Shown here one piece after another: positions 37,319 through 47,446 of a stretch of DNA of 64,000 bases; positions within the stretch are counted from its first letter, which is position 1; every line of letters starts with the position of its first letter. Below the pieces are notes generated by a model that was not told the DNA's origin, did not search any database, and worked only from the letters and a program-made list of their open reading frames with translations. The position numbers and the translations under genes were made by a program. This stretch comes from Clostridium intestinale DSM 6191 (GTDB lineage: Bacteria > Bacillota > Clostridia > Clostridiales > Clostridiaceae): positions 197,946 to 261,945 of the forward strand of contig NZ_FQXU01000007.1 of assembly GCF_900130055.1 (NCBI RefSeq), given 5' to 3'.

Positions 37319-37332
37319 AATTACTGCTCTTT
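37307..37332. terminator. Bidirectional terminator containing both stop codons
   Basis: Perfect 12-bp stem (37307-37318 with 37321-37332), 2-nt loop. The stop codon of the AI-2E gene (37316-37318) is in the left arm and that of folC (37321-37323) in the right arm. Confidence 0.85.
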
Positions 37333-38625
37333 TCTTATTATCTTTCTCATATCTCCAATCATGTACAAAGACCCACTTACAACAAGAATATCTTTTTTAC
37401 CTAATTTATTATGCACGTATTTATAAGCTTCTTCATAGTTTTCTAAAGCAATAGTCTTTATTCCAAACCCATCTATCTTATCTTTCAAATCTAAAGCAAG
37501 TTCAGCTCTATCAGAATGAGGGGTTACAGCAACTACTTCAGTAGCTTCTAGACAAATTTCTTCAATCATCTCATCTACTTGTTTATCTGCCAAAATTCCT
37601 AATATTAATATCATTTTTTCATACTCAAAATATTTGTGTATATTTTGCTTAAGGGCTTTTATACCATCAATATTATGAGCTCCATCTATTATAACAAATG
37701 GATTCCTCTTAAGAATCTCCATTCTTCCAATCCATTTTACCTTCTTTATTCCTCTTAAGATATGCTCATCTGAAATATTTATATTAAAGTTATCTCTTAA
37801 TACCTCTATTGTAGTTATAGCTGTATTACAATTAAATATTTGATGTTCACCAAGTAGAGGAAGCTCATATATCCTCTTTTTACTGCCTTCAACTCTTTCA
37901 AATATTTGATAACTTTCATGTTCTCCATGAACAAAATCCAATACCTTTACTTGCTCTTTTTGTGTGTAAATTATATTGGAGTTTTTTGTTTTAGCAATCT
38001 CCTCTATAACCTCTGTAACCAGATTCACTTGAGGATATAAAACTAAAGGAGTTTTTTCTTTTATTATCCCAGCTTTTTCTTTAGCAATATCTCTTATATC
38101 ATTTCCTAGAATATTCATATGGTCATAACTTATAGAAGTAATTACTGATACTAAAGGGTTAATTACATTAGTTGAATCTAATCTTCCTCCAAGTCCTACT
38201 TCAATTACACCAAAATCAATCTTCTTATCACTAAAGTATTTAAACATCACACAGGTTATGATTTCAAACTCTGTAGGTGCATGAAATCCCTCTTCTATTA
38301 CCTTTGGTATTATCTCTTTGACTTCCATTACAACTTTAACTAAATCTTCTTTAGATATATTTTCTCTATTAATTTGAATTCTTTCCTCAAACTCTTCTAA
38401 AAAAGGTGAAGTATACATACCAACTTTATATCCTGCTTCAATTAAAACACTAGCAATCATTGATGTAGTTGAACCTTTTCCATTAGTTCCTGCAACATGG
38501 ATTAGTTTTAACTGTCTATGGGGATTTCCAAGAAGCTCTAATATACGCTCTGTTCTTTCCATCCCAAAATTCATTCCGAATTTACCTAAATCATGTATAT
38601 ACTTCATACATTCTTTATAATCCAT
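37321..38625 (-). CDS. folC: Folylpolyglutamate synthase / dihydrofolate synthase
   Basis: This 434-residue Mur-ligase-like enzyme has the P-loop HVAGTNGKGSTTSM (about 43-57), an Omega-loop region YTSPFLEEFEERIQIN, the Mg2+-binding block GLGGRLDSTNVI and HQIFNCNTAITTIE. It adds glutamate to folates in the cytoplasm. ATG at 38625 has GGAGGG at good spacing; a TTG earlier would put the ribosome site inside the gene. It follows the Cof phosphatase by about 15 bases. Confidence 0.95.
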   Translation of the reverse strand: MDYKECMKYIHDLGKFGMNFGMERTERILELLGNPHRQLKLIHVAGTNGKGSTTSMIASVLIEAGYKVGMYTSPFLEEFEERIQINRENISKEDLVKVVMEVKEIIPKVIEEGFHAPTEFEIITCVMFKYFSDKKIDFGVIEVGLGGRLDSTNVINPLVSVITSISYDHMNILGNDIRDIAKEKAGIIKEKTPLVLYPQVNLVTEVIEEIAKTKNSNIIYTQKEQVKVLDFVHGEHESYQIFERVEGSKKRIYELPLLGEHQIFNCNTAITTIEVLRDNFNINISDEHILRGIKKVKWIGRMEILKRNPFVIIDGAHNIDGIKALKQNIHKYFEYEKMILILGILADKQVDEMIEEICLEATEVVAVTPHSDRAELALDLKDKIDGFGIKTIALENYEEAYKYVHNKLGKKDILVVSGSLYMIGDMRKIIRKEQ

Positions 38626-38640
38626 TTTTCCCTCCAAAGT

Positions 38641-39435
38641 TTAAGCTTCCTTTAATACTTTTTCTTTTATAACTCTCATCACTCCATCTTCATCATTAGT
38701 TTTAGCTAAAAATCTGCTATGCTTTTTTACTCCTTCTGGTGCATTCATCATTGCATAACTGTGATATGCCTCTTGAAGCATTTCAACATCATTAAAATAA
38801 TCTCCAAAAACCATAGTCTCATTTTTATCTATGTTTAATAGCTTTTGAATAACTTTTAAGGAATTACCTTTATTAGCATCTTTATTTATTAGATCAAGCC
38901 AATCTTCACCTGATACAGTAACTTTAAATTTCTCACCCCATAATGGGTTCATAACTTTATTAGAGTTTTCAGCAGCTCCAAGACTATCAAATAAACTAAC
39001 TTTCATAAAGTCATCTTGAGCTTCAATTAAACTTTCTACAACTTCATATTTATGATAATATTTTTTAACCTCAGTTAAAAATCTCTCTTCAGTATTTTCA
39101 ATATATGCACCGTTTTTACCGCAAAGTACAATATCAACTCCTGGTATTCCTCTTGAAGATTCAATTATTTTTATAACCTCTTCTTTTGAAATAATGGAAG
39201 AATATAATTCCTTGTTTTTATATACAACATAAGCTCCATTTTCAGCTAAAAATACCATATCATCTTTTATATTACTGAAAGTGTTTTTAAGAGTATAATA
39301 TTGTCTTCCACTAGCAGCAACTAAAACTACTCCCTTATTTATAAGCTTATCTGCTACCTTATCAAAATCTTTTGGCAAGTTTCCTTTTGAGTTTAAAAGT
39401 GTACCATCCATATCACTTGCAATTAGTTTTATCAT
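38641..39435 (-). CDS. HAD-superfamily phosphatase, Cof type
   Basis: The 264-residue protein has motif I IASDMDGTLLNSKG, a Cof-type (C2) cap with LCGKNGAYIEN, motif III KGNSLKVI and motif IV VFGDYFNDVEML. Members dephosphorylate sugar phosphates, flavin precursors or similar small molecules; the substrate is unknown. It forms a small unit with folC, after the valS terminator. Confidence 0.92.
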   Translation of the reverse strand: MIKLIASDMDGTLLNSKGNLPKDFDKVADKLINKGVVLVAASGRQYYTLKNTFSNIKDDMVFLAENGAYVVYKNKELYSSIISKEEVIKIIESSRGIPGVDIVLCGKNGAYIENTEERFLTEVKKYYHKYEVVESLIEAQDDFMKVSLFDSLGAAENSNKVMNPLWGEKFKVTVSGEDWLDLINKDANKGNSLKVIQKLLNIDKNETMVFGDYFNDVEMLQEAYHSYAMMNAPEGVKKHSRFLAKTNDEDGVMRVIKEKVLKEA

Positions 39436-39521
39436 ATTATATCTAAACCTCCATAAATTACTTCTTATATTACAACTTTTATTGCGTTTAACTTGTCCCC
39501 ATTATTTTAACACATATAATT

Positions 39522-39554
39522 AAATGATGGAATGATTTAATCATCCCATCATTT
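39522..39554 (-). terminator. Terminator after valS
   Basis: A 14-bp stem with one G-U pair (39522-39535 with 39541-39554), but followed by a mixed T-rich rather than pure T tract on the minus strand. Confidence 0.65.
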
Positions 39555-39559
39555 ACATA

Positions 39560-42202
39560 CTATTCTAGTGCTTTTATTCTTGCTATAACTGATTCAAGCA
39601 TTTCTTTATACTTTTCACCTTTAGCTTTTTCAGCTTCAACCACATCAGCTGGAGCTTTAGCTGTGAATCTTTCATTTGAAAGCTTTTTATCAACTCTGTC
39701 TATTTCACCTTCTAGTTTAGCTTTTTCTTTGTTTAGTCTATCTAGTTCCTTTTCTCTATCAACTAGATCAAGAAGTGGCATAAATAACTCCCCAACTTCA
39801 ACAACTACAGAAACTGCATTTTCAGGAACTAAGGTTTTCTCTTCTATAAACTCAACTTCTGATGCAGAAGCTAACTTCTCCATATAAGAAATTCCATTTA
39901 AGAAAGCATCTTTAGCTTCTTTATTTATATATGCAATTACTTTAGCTTTTCTTGATGGTGGTACATTCATTTCTGCTCTAACATTTCTAAGAGACTTGAT
40001 TGAATCTATTATATATCCCATTTCTTTTTCAGCTTTTGTATCATGTAACTCTTCTTCATACTCTGGCCAAGTTGAGATAGTTATTGATTCAAACTCGTCA
40101 CAAAGATGAGTATATATCTCTTCAGTTATAAATGGCATAACTGGATGTAGAAGCTGAAGTCCAGTTGATAAAACTTTGTAGATTACACTATATGCAATTC
40201 CTTTAGCTTTTTCATCTTCTCCATAAAATACAGGTTTAACAAGTTCTATATACCAGTCGCAAAGTTCATTCCACATAAAGTCATAAACTTTTTGGAAAGC
40301 TATTGCAAGTTCAAACTTATCTAAGTTCTCGGTTGTTTCTTTAACTAAAGTAGTACATCTTGATAATATCCACTTATCAGCTAGTGAGTAGTCTTTTTCA
40401 TCTTTGTACTTGTTCATTAACTCTTTATCTAAGTTCATCATTAAGAATCTTGAAGCATTCCAGATCTTGTTTGCAAAGTTTCTAGCAGCTTCAACTCTCT
40501 CTTGATAATATCTTATATCATTTCCTGGAGCATTTCCTGTAGCTAACATGAATCTTAAAGCATCTGCACCATAACTGTCTATTACATCAAGAGGATCTAC
40601 ACCATTCCCTAAGGACTTACTCATTTTCTTACCTTCAGAGTCCCTCATTATACCATGTATAAGTACATGTTCAAAAGGAGTTTCTCCCATGTTGTGAAGT
40701 CCAGAAAATATCATTCTAGCAACCCAGAAGAATATAATATCATATCCAGTAACTAAAACTGAGTTAGGATAAAAGTAGTTTAAGTCATCTGTCTTATCTG
40801 GCCAACCTAAAGTTGAGAAAGGCCAAAGTGCAGATGAGAACCAAGTGTCAAGCACATCATCTTCTTGTCTTATCTTAGTTGATGAACACTTAGTACAGCT
40901 CTCAGGTGCATCTTCCTTTACCATCATCTCTCCACAGTCTTCACAGTAGAATACAGGTATTCTATGTCCCCACCAAAGTTGTCTTGATATACACCAATCT
41001 TGAATGTTTTCCATCCAGTTGAAATAAGTCTTTTCAAATCTTTCTGGTATAAACTTAGTTTTCTTTTCTTTAACTACCTCTACAGCAGGCTTTGCTAAAG
41101 ATTCCATCTTAACATACCATTGTTTTGATATTATAGGTTCTATTACAACTCCACATCTATCATGAGTTCCTACATTGTGAACATGAGGTTTTATCTTAAC
41201 TAGAAGTCCTTCTGAGTCTAAGTCTTTAACTATAGCCTTTCTTGCTTCATATCTGTCAAGTCCAACATACTTTCCACCTAAAGAGTTTATAACTCCTCTG
41301 TCATCCATAACTCTGATTTCTTTAAGAGAATGTCTTTTACCAACTTCATAGTCATTTGGATCATGTGCTGGAGTTATCTTAACTGCACCTGTACCAAACT
41401 CTATATCAACATAGTCGTCAGCAACTACAGGTATTTCTCTATTAACTAGTGGAAGTATTAAAGTTTTACCTATTAAATGCTTAAATCTTTCATCGTTTGG
41501 ATTTACAGCAACAGCAGTATCTCCTAAAAGAGTTTCAGGTCTAGTTGTTGCTATTTCTAAAAACTCATCTGAGTCTTTAACCGGATACTTAATGTGCCAG
41601 AAGCTTCCTTCTTGTTCTTTGTATTCAATCTCTGCATCAGATAAAGCAGTTTCACACTTAGGACACCAGTTAGTTATTCTATTTCCTTGGTAGATAAGTC
41701 CTTCATTGTACAACTTAACAAACACATGTCTAACAGCTTTGTTTAAGTTCTCATCCATAGTGAAAGCTTCTCTAGTAAAGTCTGCTGAAACCCCCATCTT
41801 TTTAAGTTGAGTTCTTATTCTTTCTCTGTACTCATCTGACCATTCCCAAACTTTCTCTAAGAATCCTTCTCTTCTAAGTTCTTTCTTAACTAGACCTTGT
41901 TTCAGAAGTTCATTCTCAACTTTAACTTCAGTTGCTATACTTGCATGGTCTTCACCAGGAACCCATAAAGTACAAAAACCTTGCATTCTTTTATATCTTA
42001 TTAAAATGTCTTGAAGTGTATTATCTAAAGCATGCCCAAGATGAAGTTTACCAGTTATATTTGGTGGTGGCATTACTATAGTATAAGGCTTTTTGCTTTT
42101 ATCAATCTCTGGGGTAAAGTATTTTTTCTCTTCCCATGTTTTATATATCTTTTCTTCAAATTCTTTTGGATTATAGGTTGTTGAAATATTATTTTCACTC
42201 AT
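39560..42202 (-). CDS. valS: Valine--tRNA ligase
   Basis: The 880 residues are full length. HLGH in [16 protein letters not shown], a CP1 editing domain (about 190-340, [15 protein letters not shown]), a zinc-like CxxC region ([17 protein letters not shown]), KMSKS in GKKMSKSLG, the anticodon-binding domain and a C-terminal coiled-coil arm (about 805-880) are seen in order. It charges tRNA-Val and edits Thr-tRNA. The long leader upstream holds a T-box with a GUA specifier. Confidence 0.98.
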   Translation of the reverse strand: MSENNISTTYNPKEFEEKIYKTWEEKKYFTPEIDKSKKPYTIVMPPPNITGKLHLGHALDNTLQDILIRYKRMQGFCTLWVPGEDHASIATEVKVENELLKQGLVKKELRREGFLEKVWEWSDEYRERIRTQLKKMGVSADFTREAFTMDENLNKAVRHVFVKLYNEGLIYQGNRITNWCPKCETALSDAEIEYKEQEGSFWHIKYPVKDSDEFLEIATTRPETLLGDTAVAVNPNDERFKHLIGKTLILPLVNREIPVVADDYVDIEFGTGAVKITPAHDPNDYEVGKRHSLKEIRVMDDRGVINSLGGKYVGLDRYEARKAIVKDLDSEGLLVKIKPHVHNVGTHDRCGVVIEPIISKQWYVKMESLAKPAVEVVKEKKTKFIPERFEKTYFNWMENIQDWCISRQLWWGHRIPVFYCEDCGEMMVKEDAPESCTKCSSTKIRQEDDVLDTWFSSALWPFSTLGWPDKTDDLNYFYPNSVLVTGYDIIFFWVARMIFSGLHNMGETPFEHVLIHGIMRDSEGKKMSKSLGNGVDPLDVIDSYGADALRFMLATGNAPGNDIRYYQERVEAARNFANKIWNASRFLMMNLDKELMNKYKDEKDYSLADKWILSRCTTLVKETTENLDKFELAIAFQKVYDFMWNELCDWYIELVKPVFYGEDEKAKGIAYSVIYKVLSTGLQLLHPVMPFITEEIYTHLCDEFESITISTWPEYEEELHDTKAEKEMGYIIDSIKSLRNVRAEMNVPPSRKAKVIAYINKEAKDAFLNGISYMEKLASASEVEFIEEKTLVPENAVSVVVEVGELFMPLLDLVDREKELDRLNKEKAKLEGEIDRVDKKLSNERFTAKAPADVVEAEKAKGEKYKEMLESVIARIKALE

Positions 42203-42330
42203 TTTTTCTTCCTCCTCTTAATTTAGGTACATTTCTTTTAAGCTAAAATATAGCTGTGCTTAAGTATTTTCTTTGCTTTCATCTTTTTGAACTTATATTT
42301 ATCAATTTTATTCCCCAGGAAATATATGGA

Positions 42331-42604
42331 ATAAAAAAAGAGCCTTCATCCTATAAAAGGACGAAGACTCGCGGTACCACCTTTATTTCTACAATCATAA
42401 AAGATTATAGACTCTCATTACTTTAACGACATAGCTGCCGACTTTACCTACTTAAACTTTCAGCAAAGCTGCTCAAAAGCTACCTTCAAAACATCCGATA
42501 TAGAAAATCTCACAGCCTAAGGATTTTCTTCTCTTAATATCATTATTGTTTTTACTCCTCTTTTTCATTGCATTTGTATATCCATATGAAATTATAAGAT
42601 ATAT
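42331..42604 (-). promoter_or_regulatory. T-box leader of valS (Val specifier)
   Basis: T-box core AAGGTGGTACCGCG at 42370-42383. A terminator stem (42340-42352 with 42358-42370, two G-U pairs) and a T7 run follow. Upstream is Stem I with an AGAGAAG element. The specifier GUA at 42481-42483 follows TTTTGAAG, the same context that precedes UUC in the pheST leader. Uncharged tRNA-Val would release valS transcription. Confidence 0.93.
42332..42370 (-). terminator. Conditional terminator of the valS T-box
   Basis: 13-bp stem with two wobble pairs and a 5-nt loop; T7 follows on the minus strand (complement of 42333-42339). Confidence 0.88.
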
Positions 42605-42610
42605 TCATAT

Positions 42611-42638
42611 ATTATAGTATTAAATGTAAAATTGTCAA
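42611..42638 (-). promoter_or_regulatory. Promoter of T-box-valS
   Basis: Minus strand TTGACA (42633-42638), 16-base spacer, TATAAT (42611-42616). It lies only a few bases after the stop codon of the activase gene. Confidence 0.88.
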
Positions 42639-42644
42639 GAAATA

Positions 42645-45600
42645 TTATACTTCTTTTTCAAGCCATAATACTTTTTTAGGTACTTCCTTTTGTTCTAGGT
42701 TCTTAAAGGCAACTGACATCATAAGTTTAATTCTATTTAACTGATTAACTTCTGATGCACCTGGATCATAATCTACTGCAACTATGTTTGAAAGAGGATA
42801 TTTATGCTTTAATGCCTTAATCATACCTTTTCCTGTAACATGGTTAGGCAAGCAAGCAAAAGGCTGCATACAAATTATGTTGTTAACTCCACTTTCTATA
42901 AGTTCTATCATTTCTGCTGTTAAAAACCATCCTTCTCCTGTTTGGTTACCTAGAGAAAGTATTTGAGATGCCATATCTCCTAATTCTTTTATATGCTTAG
43001 GTGCATGGAATCTGTTACTTTCGTCTAAAGCCTTCTTCATTTCTTTTCTATATAACTCCATAAACCATATAGCAAGCATTGAAATATTTCTGCTCTTTTT
43101 GCTTGCAGATAAGAATTTATATTTAAAGTCTGCATCATAAGCTGAGTAGAAGAAGAAGTCTAGAAGATCAGGCATAACTGCTTCTCCACCTTCATTTTCA
43201 ATAACACTTACTGCATCATTGTTTGCAGTTGGATGGAACTTAACTAAAATCTCACCGACTAGTCCAACTTTAGGTTTCTTTATATCTAAAAGTTCTAGTT
43301 CATCAAACTCTTTAATAATATTTCTTATATTCTTTTTATAAGCATTAAAACTTCCACTTCTAACATTTTCTTTAGCTATATTTCTCCACTTATCATAAAG
43401 TTCATTTGCACTTCCAACCTCTTTTTCATAAGGTCTTACTTTATATAAAACTCTCATAAATAAATCACCATAAACTAATGACATTAGTGCTTTATGAAGG
43501 AGTTTTGGTGTTATCTTAAATCCTGACTGTTTCTCAAGTCCAACAGCATTTAAAGATATAACTGGTATATTTTCAAAACCAGCTTCAATTAAAGCTTTTT
43601 TAAGGAATCCTATATAGTTTGTTGCTCTACATCCTCCACCTGTTTGAGAAATGATAACTGATGTATTATTTAAATCATACTCACCTGATTTTAAGGCATG
43701 TATTAGTTGTCCTATTACTATTATTGAAGGATAACAAGCGTCATTATTAACATATTTTAATCCCTCTTCTACAGCCATCTTATCAGTTGATGGTAAAACT
43801 ACTAAGTTGTAGCCTGAAGAATTAAAAGCTTCCTGAACTAAATCAAAGTGAATAGGCGACATTTGAGGTGACAATATTGTATGAGTTTTTCTCATTTCCT
43901 TAGTAAACTCTTTAGACTTATACTCAATCTTTTGTTTTATAGGAACATAGTTATTTCTAACTCTTTCTTCCATTGCAGCAATTAAGCTTCTAATTCTAAT
44001 TCTTATAGCACCTAAATTATTTCCTTCATCTATTTTTAAAACAGTATATATTTTCCCAGATGCACTTAATATCTCTTGAACCTGGTCAGTTGTAACTGCA
44101 TCTAATCCACATCCAAAGGAGTTTAATTGAACTAACTCTAGGTTGTCTTTTTTAGATACATAAGTTGCAGCTCTATATAATCTTGAATGGTATGTCCATT
44201 GATCAACTATCTTAAGTGGTCTTTGAACCTCTGATAAATGAGCAACTGAATCTTCTGTTAAAACAGCCATTCCAAAGGATGCTATTATATTAGGTATTCC
44301 GTGGTTTATTTCAGGATCTATATGATATGGTCTTCCACTAAGTACTATACCCTTTTTACCTGTTTCTTCAAGATACTTTATTACTTCCTCACCTTTGTTT
44401 CTTATATCTAAAACGTAGTTTTCTTTTTCTCTCCAAGCTAAGTCTAGTGCCTTAGTACACTCTTCTTTACTAATACCAAGTTCTTTAAACTCATGGATAA
44501 GTCTAACTAATAACTTATCTTTATCATGAAGTGCAAAGAAAGGATTCATAAACTTAACATCTTGCTCCTTAATAACATCCATATTAGCTCTTATAGCTTC
44601 TGGATATGAAGTTACTATAGGACAATTATAGTGATTTCCCGCTGTAGGATCTTCTTTTACTTCATATGGAATACATGGATAGAAAATTGTTTTTACTCCT
44701 CTATTTATCAAAGCCATAATATGTCCATGAACAAGCTTAGCTGGATAACAAGCTGATTCAGATGGTATAGTTTCTATCCCCATTTCATATATAGCTTTTG
44801 AACTTCTAGGAGATAACTCAACTCTAAATCCTAACTCTGTTAAGAAAGTAAACCAAAATGGATAGTTTTCATATTGATTTAAAACTCTAGGTATTCCTAT
44901 TATTCCTCTTTTAGCTTCTTCTTTCTTTAGTGGTATATATTTAAAAGTTCTTCTATATTTATAGTCATACAAATTAGGAACTTCTTCACTAGATACTCTA
45001 CCTATAATAGGTCTTTCACATCTATTTCCTGATATAAAAGTTTCTCCATTTGAGAACTTATTTTTAGTTAACAAGCAGTTGTTTCCACAAAGTCCACACC
45101 TCTCAAGACTTGTATCAAAAGTAAAGCTTTCTAGTTCCTCTAAAGGTACTAAAGTAGACTCATAACCTTGTGTATATCTTTCTTTTGAGATTAATGCGGC
45201 TCCAAAAGCTCCCATAAGACCAGCAATATCAGGTCTTATTACTTCTCTTTCTGAAACAAGTTCAAAACTTCTAAGTACTGCATCATTATAGAAAGTTCCA
45301 CCTTGAACTATTATCTTCTGTCCCATTTCCTCTTTTTTTCTTATTTTAATAACTTTAAATAAAGCATTTTTTATAACAGAATAGGAAAGTCCAGCAGATA
45401 TATCACCTACTGTTGCACCTTCTTTTTGGGATTGCTTAACTCTTGAATTCATAAACACTGTACATCTTGAGCCTAAGTCCACAGGGCTTGATGAGTATAA
45501 AGCTTCTTTAGCAAAATCTTTAACTTCCATATTTAAAGAATTAGCAAAGGTTTCTATAAATGATCCACATCCTGAAGAACAAGCTTCATTTAATAATATA

Positions 45601-46904
45601 CTGTCTATAACTCCATTTTTTATTCTTAGACATTTCATGTCTTGTCCACCAATGTCTAAGATAAAATCAACTCCTGGTAGAAAGTTATCAGCAGCTTTAT
45701 AGTGAGCTATAGTTTCTATTTCTCCAATATCTATATGAAGGGCAGCTTTAATTAAACTCTCACCATATCCAGTTATAGTAGAATTAACTATCTTAGTTTC
45801 TTTAGGTATCTTACTGTATATTTCTTTTAATATACCTACTACAGTTAATAAAGGACTTCCTTCATTTGATCCATAATAGGAATAAAGTAATTCTCCTGAT
45901 TCACCTATTAATGCAGCTTTAGTTGTTGTAGATCCTGCATCAATACCTAAATAGGTATTTCCTTTATATAAACTTAAATCCCCTCTTTTTGCTTTATTGC
46001 CCTCATGTCTATTTCTAAATTCTATTAATTCCTCATCATCCTTAAATAAAGGTCTTAAAGTTTCTATTTCTTTATCTTGGAACTTTGATAATTCTTTCAC
46101 TTTATCAACTATATTTTTAAACAAAACGCTATTTTCACCTTTTGAAGCTAAAGCTGCTCCTAAAGCCACAAATAATTGTGGGTTTTCTGGGAATATGACA
46201 TCTTCTTCTTTTAACTCTAAGGTTTCTATAAATCTTTGTCTTAATTCTGATAAGAAATAAAGTGGTCCTCCTAAGAAAGCAACCTTTCCTCTAATTGGTT
46301 TTCCACAAGCTAATCCACTTATAGTTTGAGTTACAACTGCTTGAAGTACAGAAGCTGCTATATCTTCTTTTTTAGCACCTTCATTTATAAGAGGTTGTAC
46401 ATCAGTTTTCGCAAAAACTCCACATCTAGATGCAATAGGATATATAGTTCCATAACTTTTAGCTAAATCATTTAATCCTGTAGCATCAGTTTTTAGTAGT
46501 GAGGCCATCTGATCTATAAATGCACCAGTACCACCTGCACAAGTTCCATTCATTCTTTGCTCTACTCCACCTTTGAAGTAAGTTATCTTAGCATCTTCTC
46601 CACCTAGTTCTATAGCTACATCTGTTTCCGGAACCATTTCCTCTATAGTTTTAGTACATGCTATAACTTCTTGTATAAAAGTAACATCTAGCCACTTTGA
46701 AACTGAAAGTCCACCAGAACCTGTAACATTAATTGTTATCTCAATATTTCCGAACTGTTTATAGGCTTCTCTAATAAGGCCAATAATTGTGCTTTTTATG
46801 TCAGAGAAGTGTCTCTTATATCTGCTATATACTATTTTATTTGCTGCATTTAAAATTACTAGTTTTACTGTAGTAGACCCTACATCCAACCCTAAATTAT
46901 ACAT
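42645..46904 (-). CDS. 2-Hydroxyacyl-CoA dehydratase activase-like giant protein
   Basis: A 1419-residue protein with two BcrA/BadF-type ATPase modules in tandem. Module 1 (about 1-260): phosphate loop [16 protein letters not shown], and cysteines C122 (CAGGTG) and C161 (SRCGVFAK). Module 2 (about 318-575): [17 protein letters not shown]442/C446 and C481. A four-cysteine cluster follows (CxxCxxxC at 603-610 plus C629). DUF2229 and HgdB-like domains fill about 650-1419. Activases of this kind drive electrons by ATP hydrolysis into dehydratases or other enzymes, via a bridging 4Fe-4S cluster. The fused C-terminal half suggests activator and partner in one chain, but no dehydratase gene is nearby. 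Confidence 0.85.
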   Translation of the reverse strand: MYNLGLDVGSTTVKLVILNAANKIVYSRYKRHFSDIKSTIIGLIREAYKQFGNIEITINVTGSGGLSVSKWLDVTFIQEVIACTKTIEEMVPETDVAIELGGEDAKITYFKGGVEQRMNGTCAGGTGAFIDQMASLLKTDATGLNDLAKSYGTIYPIASRCGVFAKTDVQPLINEGAKKEDIAASVLQAVVTQTISGLACGKPIRGKVAFLGGPLYFLSELRQRFIETLELKEEDVIFPENPQLFVALGAALASKGENSVLFKNIVDKVKELSKFQDKEIETLRPLFKDDEELIEFRNRHEGNKAKRGDLSLYKGNTYLGIDAGSTTTKAALIGESGELLYSYYGSNEGSPLLTVVGILKEIYSKIPKETKIVNSTITGYGESLIKAALHIDIGEIETIAHYKAADNFLPGVDFILDIGGQDMKCLRIKNGVIDSILLNEACSSGCGSFIETFANSLNMEVKDFAKEALYSSSPVDLGSRCTVFMNSRVKQSQKEGATVGDISAGLSYSVIKNALFKVIKIRKKEEMGQKIIVQGGTFYNDAVLRSFELVSEREVIRPDIAGLMGAFGAALISKERYTQGYESTLVPLEELESFTFDTSLERCGLCGNNCLLTKNKFSNGETFISGNRCERPIIGRVSSEEVPNLYDYKYRRTFKYIPLKKEEAKRGIIGIPRVLNQYENYPFWFTFLTELGFRVELSPRSSKAIYEMGIETIPSESACYPAKLVHGHIMALINRGVKTIFYPCIPYEVKEDPTAGNHYNCPIVTSYPEAIRANMDVIKEQDVKFMNPFFALHDKDKLLVRLIHEFKELGISKEECTKALDLAWREKENYVLDIRNKGEEVIKYLEETGKKGIVLSGRPYHIDPEINHGIPNIIASFGMAVLTEDSVAHLSEVQRPLKIVDQWTYHSRLYRAATYVSKKDNLELVQLNSFGCGLDAVTTDQVQEILSASGKIYTVLKIDEGNNLGAIRIRIRSLIAAMEERVRNNYVPIKQKIEYKSKEFTKEMRKTHTILSPQMSPIHFDLVQEAFNSSGYNLVVLPSTDKMAVEEGLKYVNNDACYPSIIVIGQLIHALKSGEYDLNNTSVIISQTGGGCRATNYIGFLKKALIEAGFENIPVISLNAVGLEKQSGFKITPKLLHKALMSLVYGDLFMRVLYKVRPYEKEVGSANELYDKWRNIAKENVRSGSFNAYKKNIRNIIKEFDELELLDIKKPKVGLVGEILVKFHPTANNDAVSVIENEGGEAVMPDLLDFFFYSAYDADFKYKFLSASKKSRNISMLAIWFMELYRKEMKKALDESNRFHAPKHIKELGDMASQILSLGNQTGEGWFLTAEMIELIESGVNNIICMQPFACLPNHVTGKGMIKALKHKYPLSNIVAVDYDPGASEVNQLNRIKLMMSVAFKNLEQKEVPKKVLWLEKEV

Positions 46905-46986
46905 TTAATCGCTTCCTTTCAATAAAAATAAAAGCCTAATACTTATTATATTATTAAATAAATCCAATTTAAAGTATAGCTATTTA

Positions 46987-46998
46987 ATTGTTAACAAT
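46987..46998. promoter_or_regulatory. Palindrome upstream of the activase gene
   Basis: ATTGTTAACAAT is a perfect 12-bp palindrome; a second, imperfect ATTGTTA-TTAATAAT pair lies at 47017-47037. Both are in the 168-base divergent region with the TPR gene. Their half-site TTGTTAA resembles the clostridial Rex half-site, but the spacing is not that of a normal Rex operator. Confidence 0.35.
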
Positions 46999-47072
46999 GT
47001 TATGTTTTTGAATAATATTGTTATTTTTGTTAATAATGTCAATATGTAAATTATTTATATTATGGAGGATTT

Positions 47073-47420
47073 ATGAGTTATTTTCAAGAGGGTAATAAAC
47101 TATATAATAGTAAGAACTATCTAGAAGCATTAGATTATTACGAAAAAGCCATAAAACTTAAAGAAAACTTAGCCTGCTCATATTATAATGCAGGGGTATG
47201 TTTGATAAAAACTAAAGATTATTTAAATGCAATTACTTATATAAAAAAAGCTATAGATTTATCAGAAGATAGTAAATATTATTTTAATTTAGCTTATTCA
47301 TATGCCATGCTTAATAATACTAGGAAAGCTTTGTTATACTTTAATAGAGCTTGGGCACTAAATAGCAAGGATGAAGATTGTGAAAAAGCAATAAATCTTC
47401 TCCTAAAAAAGGTTACATAG
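47073..47420 (+). CDS. Small TPR-repeat protein
   Basis: The 115 residues hold three tetratricopeptide repeats, e.g. GNKLYNSKNYLEALDYYEKA, YYNAGVCLIKTKDYLNAITY and YFNLAYSYAMLNNTRKAL, with no other domain, signal or membrane span. It should be a protein-protein adaptor; the partner is unknown. GGAGG is seven bases before the ATG. It is divergent from the activase gene and converges on the transglutaminase-like gene. Confidence 0.85.
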   Translation: MSYFQEGNKLYNSKNYLEALDYYEKAIKLKENLACSYYNAGVCLIKTKDYLNAITYIKKAIDLSEDSKYYFNLAYSYAMLNNTRKALLYFNRAWALNSKDEDCEKAINLLLKKVT

Positions 47421-47446
47421 GGATTTCTTAATTTTTAAGAAATCCC
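47420..47446. terminator. Hairpin between TPR and transglutaminase-like genes
   Basis: Perfect 11-bp stem gggatttctta/taagaaatccc, 5-nt loop, between convergent stop codons. T tracts are poor on both sides. Confidence 0.55.
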
